The position numbers and the translations under genes were made by a program. Below the pieces are notes generated by a model that searched no databases, had not been told where the DNA came from, and worked only from the letters and a program-made list of their open reading frames with translations. A stretch of DNA of 7,320 nucleotides from Planctomycetia bacterium (lineage in GTDB: Bacteria > Planctomycetota > Planctomycetia > Pirellulales > UBA1268), in NCBI GenBank assembly GCA_009923125.1, contig RFUD01000111.1, positions 1-7,320 on the forward strand, read 5' to 3'. Shown here in pieces: positions 1 to 6,565 of this stretch (positions are counted from its first letter, which is position 1; each line of letters starts with the position of its first letter).

Positions 1-1
1 G

Positions 2-487
2 TGGCTGTTCCTGATGCCGGACGTCGCCCGCCTCGATCTCTGCGCCTCGGCCGCCTGGTTCGTCGCCCTTGCCCTGCCCGCGGCCACGCTCGGCGACGGC
101 GTGTCGCACCGCGCTGTCTGGCGGCGGTGGGAGCGTGCGCAGCCGCACGCGGTGGCGTGGCCGATGCACCTGGGGCCCGGCCGCCGCCGCGACACGCTGC
201 GTGCCCCGGTGGTCACCGCCGCGATCCTGGGCTGGCCGCCGTTCGTGGCGGCGGCCGTCGGAGGCTTCGCCGACGGGCCGTCACGCTGGGCGGTGGCGAT
301 CGTCGCCCTGCTCGCCGCGGGCGGCCTGTTTCTGATCGCCCTGGCGTTGCTCGGCGAAGCGGCAAGGGTGCCTCCGGATGTCCAGCAGGCTGCCGCACTC
401 GCCGCTGTGGGGCTGCTGGCGGTCGCGCTGCTCCACGCCGCGGCCGGGGGCCCAGCCTCCCCAGCCTCGCTGGTTGCCGGCGGTTGA
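2..487 (+). CDS. C-terminal part of a polytopic membrane protein of unknown function (5' end outside window)
   Basis: The frame is open from the first complete codon (Trp-Leu-Phe-Leu-Met...) to TGA at 485-487, leaving at least 161 residues of a longer protein. The ATG at 14 is in frame but has no special claim to be the start. Numbering from the window edge, four hydrophobic stretches are visible: about residues 12-32, 69-90, 94-118 and 127-147. Between the first and second lies a basic loop of about 35 residues containing HRAVWRRWERAQ and GPGRRRD, which by the positive-inside rule should be cytoplasmic. The protein ends in a short Ala/Gly/Pro-rich tail. I see no catalytic or transporter signature and do not recognise the family; a transporter permease or a polysaccharide-related membrane protein are both possible. 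It lies on the same strand as the exported protein downstream, separated by 169 bases, so co-transcription is uncertain. The reading frame is well supported; the function is not. Confidence 0.62.
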   Translation, partial: WLFLMPDVARLDLCASAAWFVALALPAATLGDGVSHRAVWRRWERAQPHAVAWPMHLGPGRRRDTLRAPVVTAAILGWPPFVAAAVGGFADGPSRWAVAIVALLAAGGLFLIALALLGEAARVPPDVQQAAALAAVGLLAVALLHAAAGGPASPASLVAGG

Positions 488-600
488 AGCCGGTCGGGTG
501 ACGTTGAGGAAACAGCGGATTCCTGCCACACTGCCAAGGCTTCCCAGCCCCTCGGCAGACGCCCGCCCGGTTTCGGAAGGGGTCGAGAAGGATGGGCATC

Positions 601-629
601 CCGCTCGATATGGAATGGAACCGCTCGAT
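601..629 (+). repeat. Pair of 9-bp direct repeats, 20 bases apart, in the leader of the exported protein
   Basis: CCGCTCGAT occurs at 601-609 and again at 621-629, exactly 20 bases start to start, about two turns of B-DNA. The second copy ends 11 bases before the Shine-Dalgarno sequence. A third copy lies inside the gene at 680-688, in the signal-peptide codons, without that spacing. Tandem sites on one face of the helix would suit a regulator, but the unit is short and GC-rich, so chance is a real alternative. Confidence 0.4.
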
Positions 630-640
630 CCCGATTGCAT

Positions 641-647
641 GAAGGAG
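641..647 (+). promoter_or_regulatory. Shine-Dalgarno sequence that decides the GTG start at 657
   Basis: GAAGGAG at 641-647 is a near-perfect anti-16S match and lies 9 bases before the GTG at 657. The in-frame ATG at 639-641 shares its G with this motif, so it cannot use it. The motif therefore favours the downstream GTG. Confidence 0.65.
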
Positions 648-656
648 TCGTCGCAC

Positions 657-2696
657 GTGAACGGATTCACCCTGGCCGGCCGCTCGATTCGCAGGTTTTC
701 CGCCGGTTCGCGGCGGATGGCCGCCTTGTCCACGGCGATCGCGACGACCGCGGCGGTGCTGCTGGTGCTCGGCGGTGCGGCTGCGCGGGCCGGGTCGTTC
801 GCCGCCAGCGAGACGATCTTTCCCGCCACCACCCGCGGCTGGATCAGCGTGGCCGATCCGCAGGTGCTGCAGGAGAGCTTTGATCGGACGCAGTACGGTC
901 AACTGCTCAAGGATCCGGTGATGAAGCCGTTCGTGGACAGCGTCCGTACCCAGCTGCGCTCGGCCGGCAAGCAGCGGCTCGGAAAGCTCGGTCTGACGCT
1001 CGAAGATCTGGAAAAGGTGCCGGGCGGCGAGATCGCGCTGGCCGCCATCGAGCCGACACCGGGAACCCTGGCCTCGATCCTGTTGGTCGATACGACGGGG
1101 CATGACGCCGAGACCAAGGCGCTGCTCGACCAGGTCGGCAAGCGGCTCCTCGAGCAGAAGGCGACGAAGGTTGCGGGCGCTTCCGCGGAGACCACGGTCT
1201 ACCAACTGCCCCCGGATCAGTCCGCGCCCTCCCGCCCGCGTCAGGTCGCCATCTACTCGACGCCCGGAAGGCTGGTCGTCGGCGACTCGCCGGCCGTGGT
1301 GGCACAGGTCGTCTCCACGCTCGCGCAGGGACGGAAGGATTCGCTCGCATCGCTGCCGGCGTACCAGGCCGTCGTGGCCCGCTGCGGCAAGCAGGTCCCG
1401 TCTGCGGCGGCGCCGTTGCGGTGGTTCGTCGATCCGCTCGGCTATGCCAAGGTCTACCAGGCCGCCAATCCGCCGCGCGAGAAGCGCAAAGGGCCCGACT
1501 ACGTCGCCATCCTCGGTCGGCAGGGCTTCGACGCCGTGAAGGGGGCCGGGGGCGTGGTGTTCTTCGGCCACGGTTCCCGGGAGGCCCAGCACCATACGCT
1601 CGTCTACGCGCCGCCGCTGCCGGGCCGGGAGCCGCTGGCGGCGGATCGATTCAACCTCGCGGCCCGGATGCTCCACTTCCCCAACGCCGAGGCGGTCGAG
1701 CCGCCGCAGTGGGTGCCCCGGGACGTGTCGAGTTGGGTGGCGATGCAGTGGGACCTCGCCAATGCATTCGCGTCGGTCGAACCGCTCGTGGACGACATCG
1801 TCGGCGAGAAGGGTGTGTTCGACGACGTGATCGCCTCGCTGAAGGAGGATCCGGACGGGCCGCAGATCGACGTCGAGAAGGACCTGGTGGCCTGCCTCGG
1901 CAGCCGCGTCTCCGTGCTCGGCGATTACGCGACCCCGGTGGACACCGACAGCGAGCGGCTCGTGATCGCCATCGAGGCCAAGGATTCGGAACGGGTCGCG
2001 GCGACGGTGGCCAAGAGCATGGCCACCGATCCGGACATGCAGAAGGTCGAGTCGAACGGCCACGTGATCTGGGAGATGATCGACCGCTCCGCGGCGATCC
2101 CGAAGCTCGAGGTCGAGACGCCCGGCGGCTCGATCGCGCACGCCGATGACGAGAGCGACCCGCACCACCACCGCAAGCGGCTGCGGGAGCGGGAGGAGAA
2201 ACTGCTGCCGCACTCCGCCGTCACGGTGGCCCACGGCCACCTGCTGATCGCCTCGCACCGCGACTTCCTCGAGCGCGTGCTCGCCGCGTCGGCCGGTGAG
2301 GGTGGGCTGGCGAACGCGGCGGACTATGCGGTGGTCTCGGGCGAGATGAAGAAGCTGTTTCCGACGACGACGTCCATGCGGTCGTTCGCCAGGGCCGACG
2401 AGTCGGTGCGGCCGGCCTACGAAATGCTGCGCAAGGGGGAGATGCCGAAGTCGAAGAGCGTGATGGGCCAGTTGCTCAACGCCGTGCTGGGTGACGGCAA
2501 GGAGGGAAGCGTGCGGGCCCAGAAGATCGACGGCAGCACGCTGCCCGACTTCGAGCTCATCCGCAAGTACTTCGGGACCGTCGGGCTCGGCATGGAATCG
2601 GTGCCCGAGGGCTGGTACCTCGCCGGCGTCGCCCTGCCCCGCAGCCAGTCGGAGCCCGAGGTCGCTCGGCGACCTGTCTCGCCGGTGGGACGCTAG
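657..2696 (+). CDS. Large exported protein of unknown function, DUF3352-like, planctomycete type
   Basis: The protein has 679 residues if started at the GTG at 657, chosen for the GAAGGAG motif 9 bases upstream. The in-frame ATG at 639 would add six residues; an ATG at 717 would shorten it by 20 and lacks a good ribosome site. The N-terminus is a Sec-type signal peptide: a long Arg-rich n-region (SIRRF, GSRRM), a hydrophobic core at about residues 22-40, and an AAARA cleavage site near residue 45. The mature part opens with FPATTRGWISVADP, then alternates alpha and beta stretches. Further landmarks are DVSSWVAMQWDLANAF near 356-371, DPDGPQIDVEKDLVACLGSR near 398-417, and a C-terminal region with DFELIRKYFG near 631-640 and an EGWYLAG strand near 651-657. 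I recall this arrangement from large secreted proteins common in Planctomycetota, often labelled DUF3352 or hypothetical; their function is not known to me. Residues 496-519 form a charged insert containing DPHHHRKRLREREEK. No catalytic motif is evident. A periplasmic or surface location is inferred. Confidence 0.82.
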   Translation: MNGFTLAGRSIRRFSAGSRRMAALSTAIATTAAVLLVLGGAAARAGSFAASETIFPATTRGWISVADPQVLQESFDRTQYGQLLKDPVMKPFVDSVRTQLRSAGKQRLGKLGLTLEDLEKVPGGEIALAAIEPTPGTLASILLVDTTGHDAETKALLDQVGKRLLEQKATKVAGASAETTVYQLPPDQSAPSRPRQVAIYSTPGRLVVGDSPAVVAQVVSTLAQGRKDSLASLPAYQAVVARCGKQVPSAAAPLRWFVDPLGYAKVYQAANPPREKRKGPDYVAILGRQGFDAVKGAGGVVFFGHGSREAQHHTLVYAPPLPGREPLAADRFNLAARMLHFPNAEAVEPPQWVPRDVSSWVAMQWDLANAFASVEPLVDDIVGEKGVFDDVIASLKEDPDGPQIDVEKDLVACLGSRVSVLGDYATPVDTDSERLVIAIEAKDSERVAATVAKSMATDPDMQKVESNGHVIWEMIDRSAAIPKLEVETPGGSIAHADDESDPHHHRKRLREREEKLLPHSAVTVAHGHLLIASHRDFLERVLAASAGEGGLANAADYAVVSGEMKKLFPTTTSMRSFARADESVRPAYEMLRKGEMPKSKSVMGQLLNAVLGDGKEGSVRAQKIDGSTLPDFELIRKYFGTVGLGMESVPEGWYLAGVALPRSQSEPEVARRPVSPVGR

Positions 2697-2735
2697 CGGC
2701 CTGCCCGGACGTGCACCGTCGGTGGCCACAGGCCG
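2697..2735. terminator. Possible hairpin between two convergent genes
   Basis: CGGCCTG at 2697-2703 is the exact reverse complement of CAGGCCG at 2729-2735. The loop of 25 bases holds a smaller hairpin, CACC-GTC-GGTG at 2714-2724. It begins directly after the TAG of the exported protein and lies before the TGA of the minus-strand gene, where a bidirectional terminator would be expected. There is no T run on either side, so this is not a canonical intrinsic terminator and the call is tentative. Confidence 0.3.
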
Positions 2736-2744
2736 GCCGCGCGG

Positions 2745-4940
2745 TCAGCGAGGATCGGCGGCGGCCCTGTTCGAGGCGTCGATGTCCCGCTGCGACGCGT
2801 CGGCCTCGGGCGTGGCGGCGGCGGGGGTGGCTCGCGTCGAGCGGGCCGGCAGCGTGGTGCGGTAGGCGTCTCGCTGGAGGCCGATCTCGGCGAACGGAAT
2901 CTCGGGGAAATCCGCGATCTTGCGGAAGATCGGCGACCCGCGGCGCACGGTGAAGTCGAGTTCGGCCGGGGCCGCGAACTTCGGGTCGTTCGCGCCGGTG
3001 CCGGCGGCGAGGTCGAGGTTGTCGGCCAGGGTGCAGCCGGCGAGGTCGCCCTGCCTGGCGGAGGTGCGGAGCGGCTTCGGGCACCGCACCGCGACGTTGC
3101 CGGAGATCACGACGCCGCGGGGCCGGGACGCGTCGGTGTTCGTGTCGAGGAGCGCGGCGAGCGCGGGGTGGCGGTCCTTCCATGGCGATCGGTCCGGGTG
3201 GGCCGACGCGAGCCGCTGCCGCAGCGTGGCGTTGGTCTGGTAGCCGCGGTCCACGCCGCGGGCGTCCACGTGGTAGGCGATGGGGCAGTCCACGACGACG
3301 TTGTGCCGCACCACGTTGTCGTGTCCGCCGCCGAGAAACACGCCGGCGGCCGCCCGCACCACGACGTTGCCCTCGACCGTGTCACCGCTGTCTCCATCGT
3401 CCATGTAGAAGGCGTTGGCCCGCGGGCAATCGTGGACGAAGTTGTGCCGCAGCACGTTGCCGCGGCTCGTCCAGTCGAACGAGGTGTAGAACGCGCCGAC
3501 GTCGGCGCTCGTGAGGGCGACGCGACAGACCTCGTTGAGCTCGAGCAGGTTGTCGTTGCCCGTGTACAGCACGGCGGCATGCGGCAGGTCGTGCAGGAAG
3601 TTGTGGGCCACGCGGCAGCCGACGGCCGGCAGGTCGTCGCGGTTGGGCTCGCCGAGGTGGATCGCGGCCGCGTAGGTCTTGCGCCGCCGACCGATGTCAT
3701 GGATGTCGTTGTTGACCGCGGCGTGCCCGCAGGACTCGAGTTTCCCGCGGTCGCCGCCGGAAATCCGGACACCCCCGTCGCCGAGGCCGTGGATGTCGCA
3801 GCTGCGCACCGCATGATCCCGGCCGCCGCGCACCACGACGCCGTTGCCGCCGAGATTCCGCACCGTACAGCCGACGACCACGTTCTTCCGACCGCCGGAA
3901 ATCGAGACGCCGTCGCCCAGCCCGCCCTCGATGAGCAGGTTTTGCAGTGCCACGAGCGTCGCGTCGGTCACGCGGACGACCGGTTCGGCGAGTGTGGCGA
4001 CGTACAGTTCGTGGACACCCTCCGGCGGCCACAGGTAGAGCCTGCCCGTGGCATGGTGCAGGCACCACTCCCCCTCGCGATCGATCTCCTCCGGAAGGTT
4101 CACGGCCGACCATGGCTCCTTGCCGTCGCCGAGTTCGCCGGCCGGCGCGTACTTCGAGCCGATGCCGTTGTTGATCGCGGCGGAGAGGTCGATCCGGCGG
4201 GTGGTCGGGTCGATCGCCGCCACCCGGATGGTGGAGGGGTCCCACGGCACGCGCCAGTAGCCCTCCAGCCACACCCCTTCCGCGACGTTCCACCGTCCGA
4301 CCCGGTCCTCACGGGCGATGAACGAACCCCCACGCCGTCCTGCTGCCGGGCCGTGCCATGTGCCCTTGTCCACCACGCGGCTGATCGTGGCCGGCGTGTC
4401 GTTCGGCCAGCGGGCGAGCGGCAGCGGCCGGTCGTCCGCGTACAACTCGGGCAGGCCACCGCCGTCCTGGTAGATGTCCGGCGGCCGTGCGGCCTTCCCC
4501 AGCCCCACCGCCGCCAGGTCGATCGCGACCACGCGTCCGCGGGCGGCCGGGTCGATCCGCTCCGCCATCGGACCGGCTCCGACGGGCTCCATCATCCCCG
4601 CGTCGATGGTTCGCCCGGCGTGGATTCGCGCCGAGCGGTCCGCCGGGCCACGGATCACGAGCCGCGAGTCCCGCGCCTCGAGCACGAGCGCTGTCGTGCG
4701 CCGATGGATGCCGGGGGCGAGCCGGATCGTCGCGTACCCGTCGCCGGTGCGGTCGTGCTCGCGGGCCGCGTCACGGGCCCGTTCGAGCGTGGCGAACGGC
4801 CGGTCTTGCGTGCCCGGATTGGCGTCGTCGCCATCCGGCGCGACGTGCCAATCGGGCGCTGCCGCCGGCGTGGCGGCGGGGGCGTCGGCCGCCTGGAACG
4901 CGACGACCACGGCGAGGAACCAGCGGCACGGGTGACACAT
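2745..4940 (-). CDS. Secreted right-handed parallel beta-helix protein, probable polysaccharide-active enzyme (GH141-like)
   Basis: The protein has 731 residues from ATG at 4940 to TGA at 2747-2745. Residues 1-23 or so look like a Sec signal peptide (MCHPCRWFLAVVVAF...), followed by an Ala/Pro linker. The mature protein begins with WHVAPDGDDANPGTQDRPFA and TLERARDAAR at about 31-60, a typical entry to secreted beta-helix carbohydrate enzymes. Near 165-180 comes ELYADDRPLPLARWPN and near 291-304 EWCLHHATGRLYLW, which I associate with GH141-type proteins. From about 325 to 620 the sequence repeats short beta-helix coils such as DGVSISGG, NGVVVRGG, GGVRISGG, HNFLHDL, HNFVHDC and HNVVVDC. Two conserved-looking acidic clusters, SADVGAFYTSFDW (478-490) and NAFYMDDGDSGD (509-520), could line an active site. 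Known GH141 members cleave fucosides or xylan; the substrate here cannot be read from sequence. A pectate-lyase-like lyase or epimerase is the main alternative. The last 30 residues are an Ala-rich, probably disordered tail. There is no Shine-Dalgarno sequence before the start. Confidence 0.85.
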   Translation of the reverse strand: MCHPCRWFLAVVVAFQAADAPAATPAAAPDWHVAPDGDDANPGTQDRPFATLERARDAAREHDRTGDGYATIRLAPGIHRRTTALVLEARDSRLVIRGPADRSARIHAGRTIDAGMMEPVGAGPMAERIDPAARGRVVAIDLAAVGLGKAARPPDIYQDGGGLPELYADDRPLPLARWPNDTPATISRVVDKGTWHGPAAGRRGGSFIAREDRVGRWNVAEGVWLEGYWRVPWDPSTIRVAAIDPTTRRIDLSAAINNGIGSKYAPAGELGDGKEPWSAVNLPEEIDREGEWCLHHATGRLYLWPPEGVHELYVATLAEPVVRVTDATLVALQNLLIEGGLGDGVSISGGRKNVVVGCTVRNLGGNGVVVRGGRDHAVRSCDIHGLGDGGVRISGGDRGKLESCGHAAVNNDIHDIGRRRKTYAAAIHLGEPNRDDLPAVGCRVAHNFLHDLPHAAVLYTGNDNLLELNEVCRVALTSADVGAFYTSFDWTSRGNVLRHNFVHDCPRANAFYMDDGDSGDTVEGNVVVRAAAGVFLGGGHDNVVRHNVVVDCPIAYHVDARGVDRGYQTNATLRQRLASAHPDRSPWKDRHPALAALLDTNTDASRPRGVVISGNVAVRCPKPLRTSARQGDLAGCTLADNLDLAAGTGANDPKFAAPAELDFTVRRGSPIFRKIADFPEIPFAEIGLQRDAYRTTLPARSTRATPAAATPEADASQRDIDASNRAAADPR

Positions 4941-4950
4941 GGCGGCCGCG

Positions 4951-4956
4951 AGTATA
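4951..4956 (-). promoter_or_regulatory. TATACT -10-like box before the beta-helix gene
   Basis: On the minus strand the 29-base gap reads ...GGCGTTATACTCGCGGCCGCC followed by the ATG. TATACT matches the TATAAT consensus at five of six positions, a standout in such GC-rich DNA. Its end is 10 bases before the ATG, so a transcript started there would have only a few leader bases. No TTGACA-like -35 element lies 15-18 bases upstream. It may be a weak internal promoter giving a nearly leaderless message, or chance. Confidence 0.33.
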
Positions 4957-4969
4957 ACGCCGCCGGGAT

Positions 4970-6565
4970 TCAGTCTCGGGTCCACGCGTGGTCGATGAAT
5001 CGCCACGGCCGGCCCGGCGGCGGCGTGTCGCGCAGGCACTCGGGCAGCCGCGTCGGGTCGAAGCCGTCGAAGCACAGCCGCCGGGCGAACCGCAGGAGCG
5101 ACCATGGCATTCCCACGGCCGAGAAGAACGGCGGTGCGGCGCTCGGCCAGGGCCCGCCATGCTGCATGGGCGGGGTGACGGCGAGGCCGGTGGGCATGCG
5201 GTTCTCGATGATCCGGCCGGTGCGGGCCTCGAGCAGCGGCTGGATGATCGCGGTCGCCCGGTCGTCGCCGCCATCCTTCGCCAGATAGAGGCTCGCGGCG
5301 AGCGCCCCCGGCACGACCGCCACGGCACGCGCGACCGCATCGACCGAGGGGGCCCGTACGAGGAGCGTGGCGTTGCCGAAGGCCTCGACGAGGAACGCGT
5401 CGGGGCGGGCCAGAAACTCCTCCGCCCGGACTTCGAGGAGTGTGGCGGCGTGTCGGCAGCCCGTGGCCGCCGGCGCATCGTCGGCGGCCCCGGCGACGAG
5501 TCTCGCGCCGGCATCCCGCAGCCGGGCCACGCCGGTCGCCAGCCGCTCCCGGCCCAGCGGGCCGAGCAGCACCTGCTCGCCGACGGCCGTGAACCTGTCG
5601 CGGAGGGCTTCGATGAACGCCGGGCCCGCGGGGTCATCGACGAACAACACGACCCCGGGCTTCGTGCAGAACTGGCCGGCGGAGCCGGTGACGCTGGCGG
5701 TGAGCTCGTCGGCGATGGTCGCACCACGCTCGGCGAGCGCCCCCGGCAGGATCACGACCGGGTTGAGGCTCCCCATCTCGACCCACATCACGCGGCCCGC
5801 GGCCGTGGCCGCCGCGAAAAGTCTCCTGCCCGCCTCGTGGCCGCCGGTGAACCCCGTCGCCCCGACTCGCGGATCGGCGACGAGCCGCTCACCGTCGGCC
5901 GGCGCGACGCCGTGGAGCAGTTGCACCGTCGCCGGGGGCAGGCCTGTCTCACGCACCGCCTCGACGGCCTCGCCGGCGGCCAGGAGCGACACCGACGGGC
6001 AGCCCGGGTGTGCCTTGGCGATCACGGGGTTGCCCGCCGCGATCGCCGCGGCGAAGTCGCCCCCCGTCACCGCGCCGTAGGCGAACGGAAAGTTGCCGGG
6101 AGGCAGCACCACGACCGGGCCGAGCCCGAAGGCGGCCGAGCGGATGTTGCGGGCGGTGTCGATCATCGCCATCCGCCACGTGCCCGCGCGGGCCGCGGCG
6201 GCGGCCTGCCGCAGTTGGTCGAGCATGCGCGGCAGTTCCACGTCGGCCAGCCGCGGCTTCACCGCCAGTCCGGTTTCGGTGTGCGCGGCCGCGACGAGGT
6301 CGGCGGCACGGGCTTCGAGCCGGGCGGCGTAGCGTTCGAGGAACTCCGCGCGGGCCTCGTCGGGCAGTCGGGCCATGGCTCCGGCCGCGACGTGGGCCGC
6401 CGCGAGCGCCGCGTCGGCGTCGGCCCAGCCGCTCACCGGCCAGGGCGTCTCGAGCGGTCGGCCCGTGGTCGGATCGAAGGCCCTGTACGTCTCCGTCACC
6501 GTGGCCGGCCGCCAGGTGCCGGCGATGAGAACCGGGGGAATGTCGGCCGCGACGATTGTGCTCAT
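4970..6565 (-). CDS. Aldehyde dehydrogenase of the alpha-ketoglutaric semialdehyde dehydrogenase (KGSADH) type, NAD(P)-dependent
   Basis: The protein has 531 residues, the usual length for this family (about 525). It should oxidise an aldehyde to a carboxylate in the cytoplasm. The textbook family reaction is 2,5-dioxopentanoate to 2-oxoglutarate, the last step of oxidative pentose, sugar-acid and hydroxyproline breakdown. All core residues are visible: Asn158 in PPGNFPFAYG, cofactor-site Lys184 in VIAKAHPG, general-base Glu263 in VEMGSLNPV, nucleophile Cys300 in AGQFCTKPG, and Glu394 in EAFGNATLL. The AKAHP, EMGSLNP, GQFC and PTGLAVTPPMQHGGPWPS (458-475) stretches are hallmarks of the KGSADH branch rather than of general aldehyde dehydrogenases. 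Several positions differ from the KGSADH sequences I remember: PPGNFPF for a GASNFPLAF type, FTGG for FTGS, and CTKPG for CTNPG. A different aldehyde is therefore possible. GAGGA (6578-6574) lies 8 bases before the ATG. That ATG overlaps the upstream hydrolase stop (ATGA), so the two are probably translationally coupled. Confidence 0.88.
   Translation of the reverse strand: MSTIVAADIPPVLIAGTWRPATVTETYRAFDPTTGRPLETPWPVSGWADADAALAAAHVAAGAMARLPDEARAEFLERYAARLEARAADLVAAAHTETGLAVKPRLADVELPRMLDQLRQAAAAARAGTWRMAMIDTARNIRSAAFGLGPVVVLPPGNFPFAYGAVTGGDFAAAIAAGNPVIAKAHPGCPSVSLLAAGEAVEAVRETGLPPATVQLLHGVAPADGERLVADPRVGATGFTGGHEAGRRLFAAATAAGRVMWVEMGSLNPVVILPGALAERGATIADELTASVTGSAGQFCTKPGVVLFVDDPAGPAFIEALRDRFTAVGEQVLLGPLGRERLATGVARLRDAGARLVAGAADDAPAATGCRHAATLLEVRAEEFLARPDAFLVEAFGNATLLVRAPSVDAVARAVAVVPGALAASLYLAKDGGDDRATAIIQPLLEARTGRIIENRMPTGLAVTPPMQHGGPWPSAAPPFFSAVGMPWSLLRFARRLCFDGFDPTRLPECLRDTPPPGRPWRFIDHAWTRD

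Larger units (their letters stand above)
488..656 (+). other. Intergenic region upstream of the exported DUF3352-like protein, no gene seen
   Basis: These 169 bases separate the membrane protein from the exported protein. They are slightly less GC-rich than the genes. They contain two copies of a 9-bp direct repeat and a Shine-Dalgarno sequence, listed separately. The best promoter-like pair, TTGAGG at 504-509 and CACACT at 527-532 with a 17-base spacer, is too weak to call. I see no hairpin followed by a T run after the upstream gene. Confidence 0.5.

Noticed and set aside
504..532. TTGAGG / CACACT promoter-like pair upstream of the exported protein
   Set aside because: The 17-base spacing is right, but the -10 box matches only three of six consensus bases, so it cannot be separated from chance.
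213..2729. An 838-codon open frame antisense to the exported protein
   Set aside because: It is very rich in Arg, His, Leu and Gly, shows no domain, and opposes a gene with a signal peptide and a Shine-Dalgarno sequence. Long antisense frames are expected when third positions are mostly G or C.
3600..3960. Repetitive short motifs on the minus strand, considered as a DNA repeat or CRISPR-like array
   Set aside because: The repetition is at the protein level (beta-helix coils) with diverged codons; there is no constant DNA repeat with regular spacers.
4942..4949. GCGGCCGC palindrome directly before the beta-helix start codon
   Set aside because: An 8-bp GC-only palindrome is common in DNA of this composition and overlaps nothing suggesting an operator.
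3168..5288. A 706-codon plus-strand open frame across the beta-helix gene
   Set aside because: It is a shadow of the minus-strand beta-helix gene, whose coils and signal peptide are unmistakable; the plus-strand translation has no recognisable motif.
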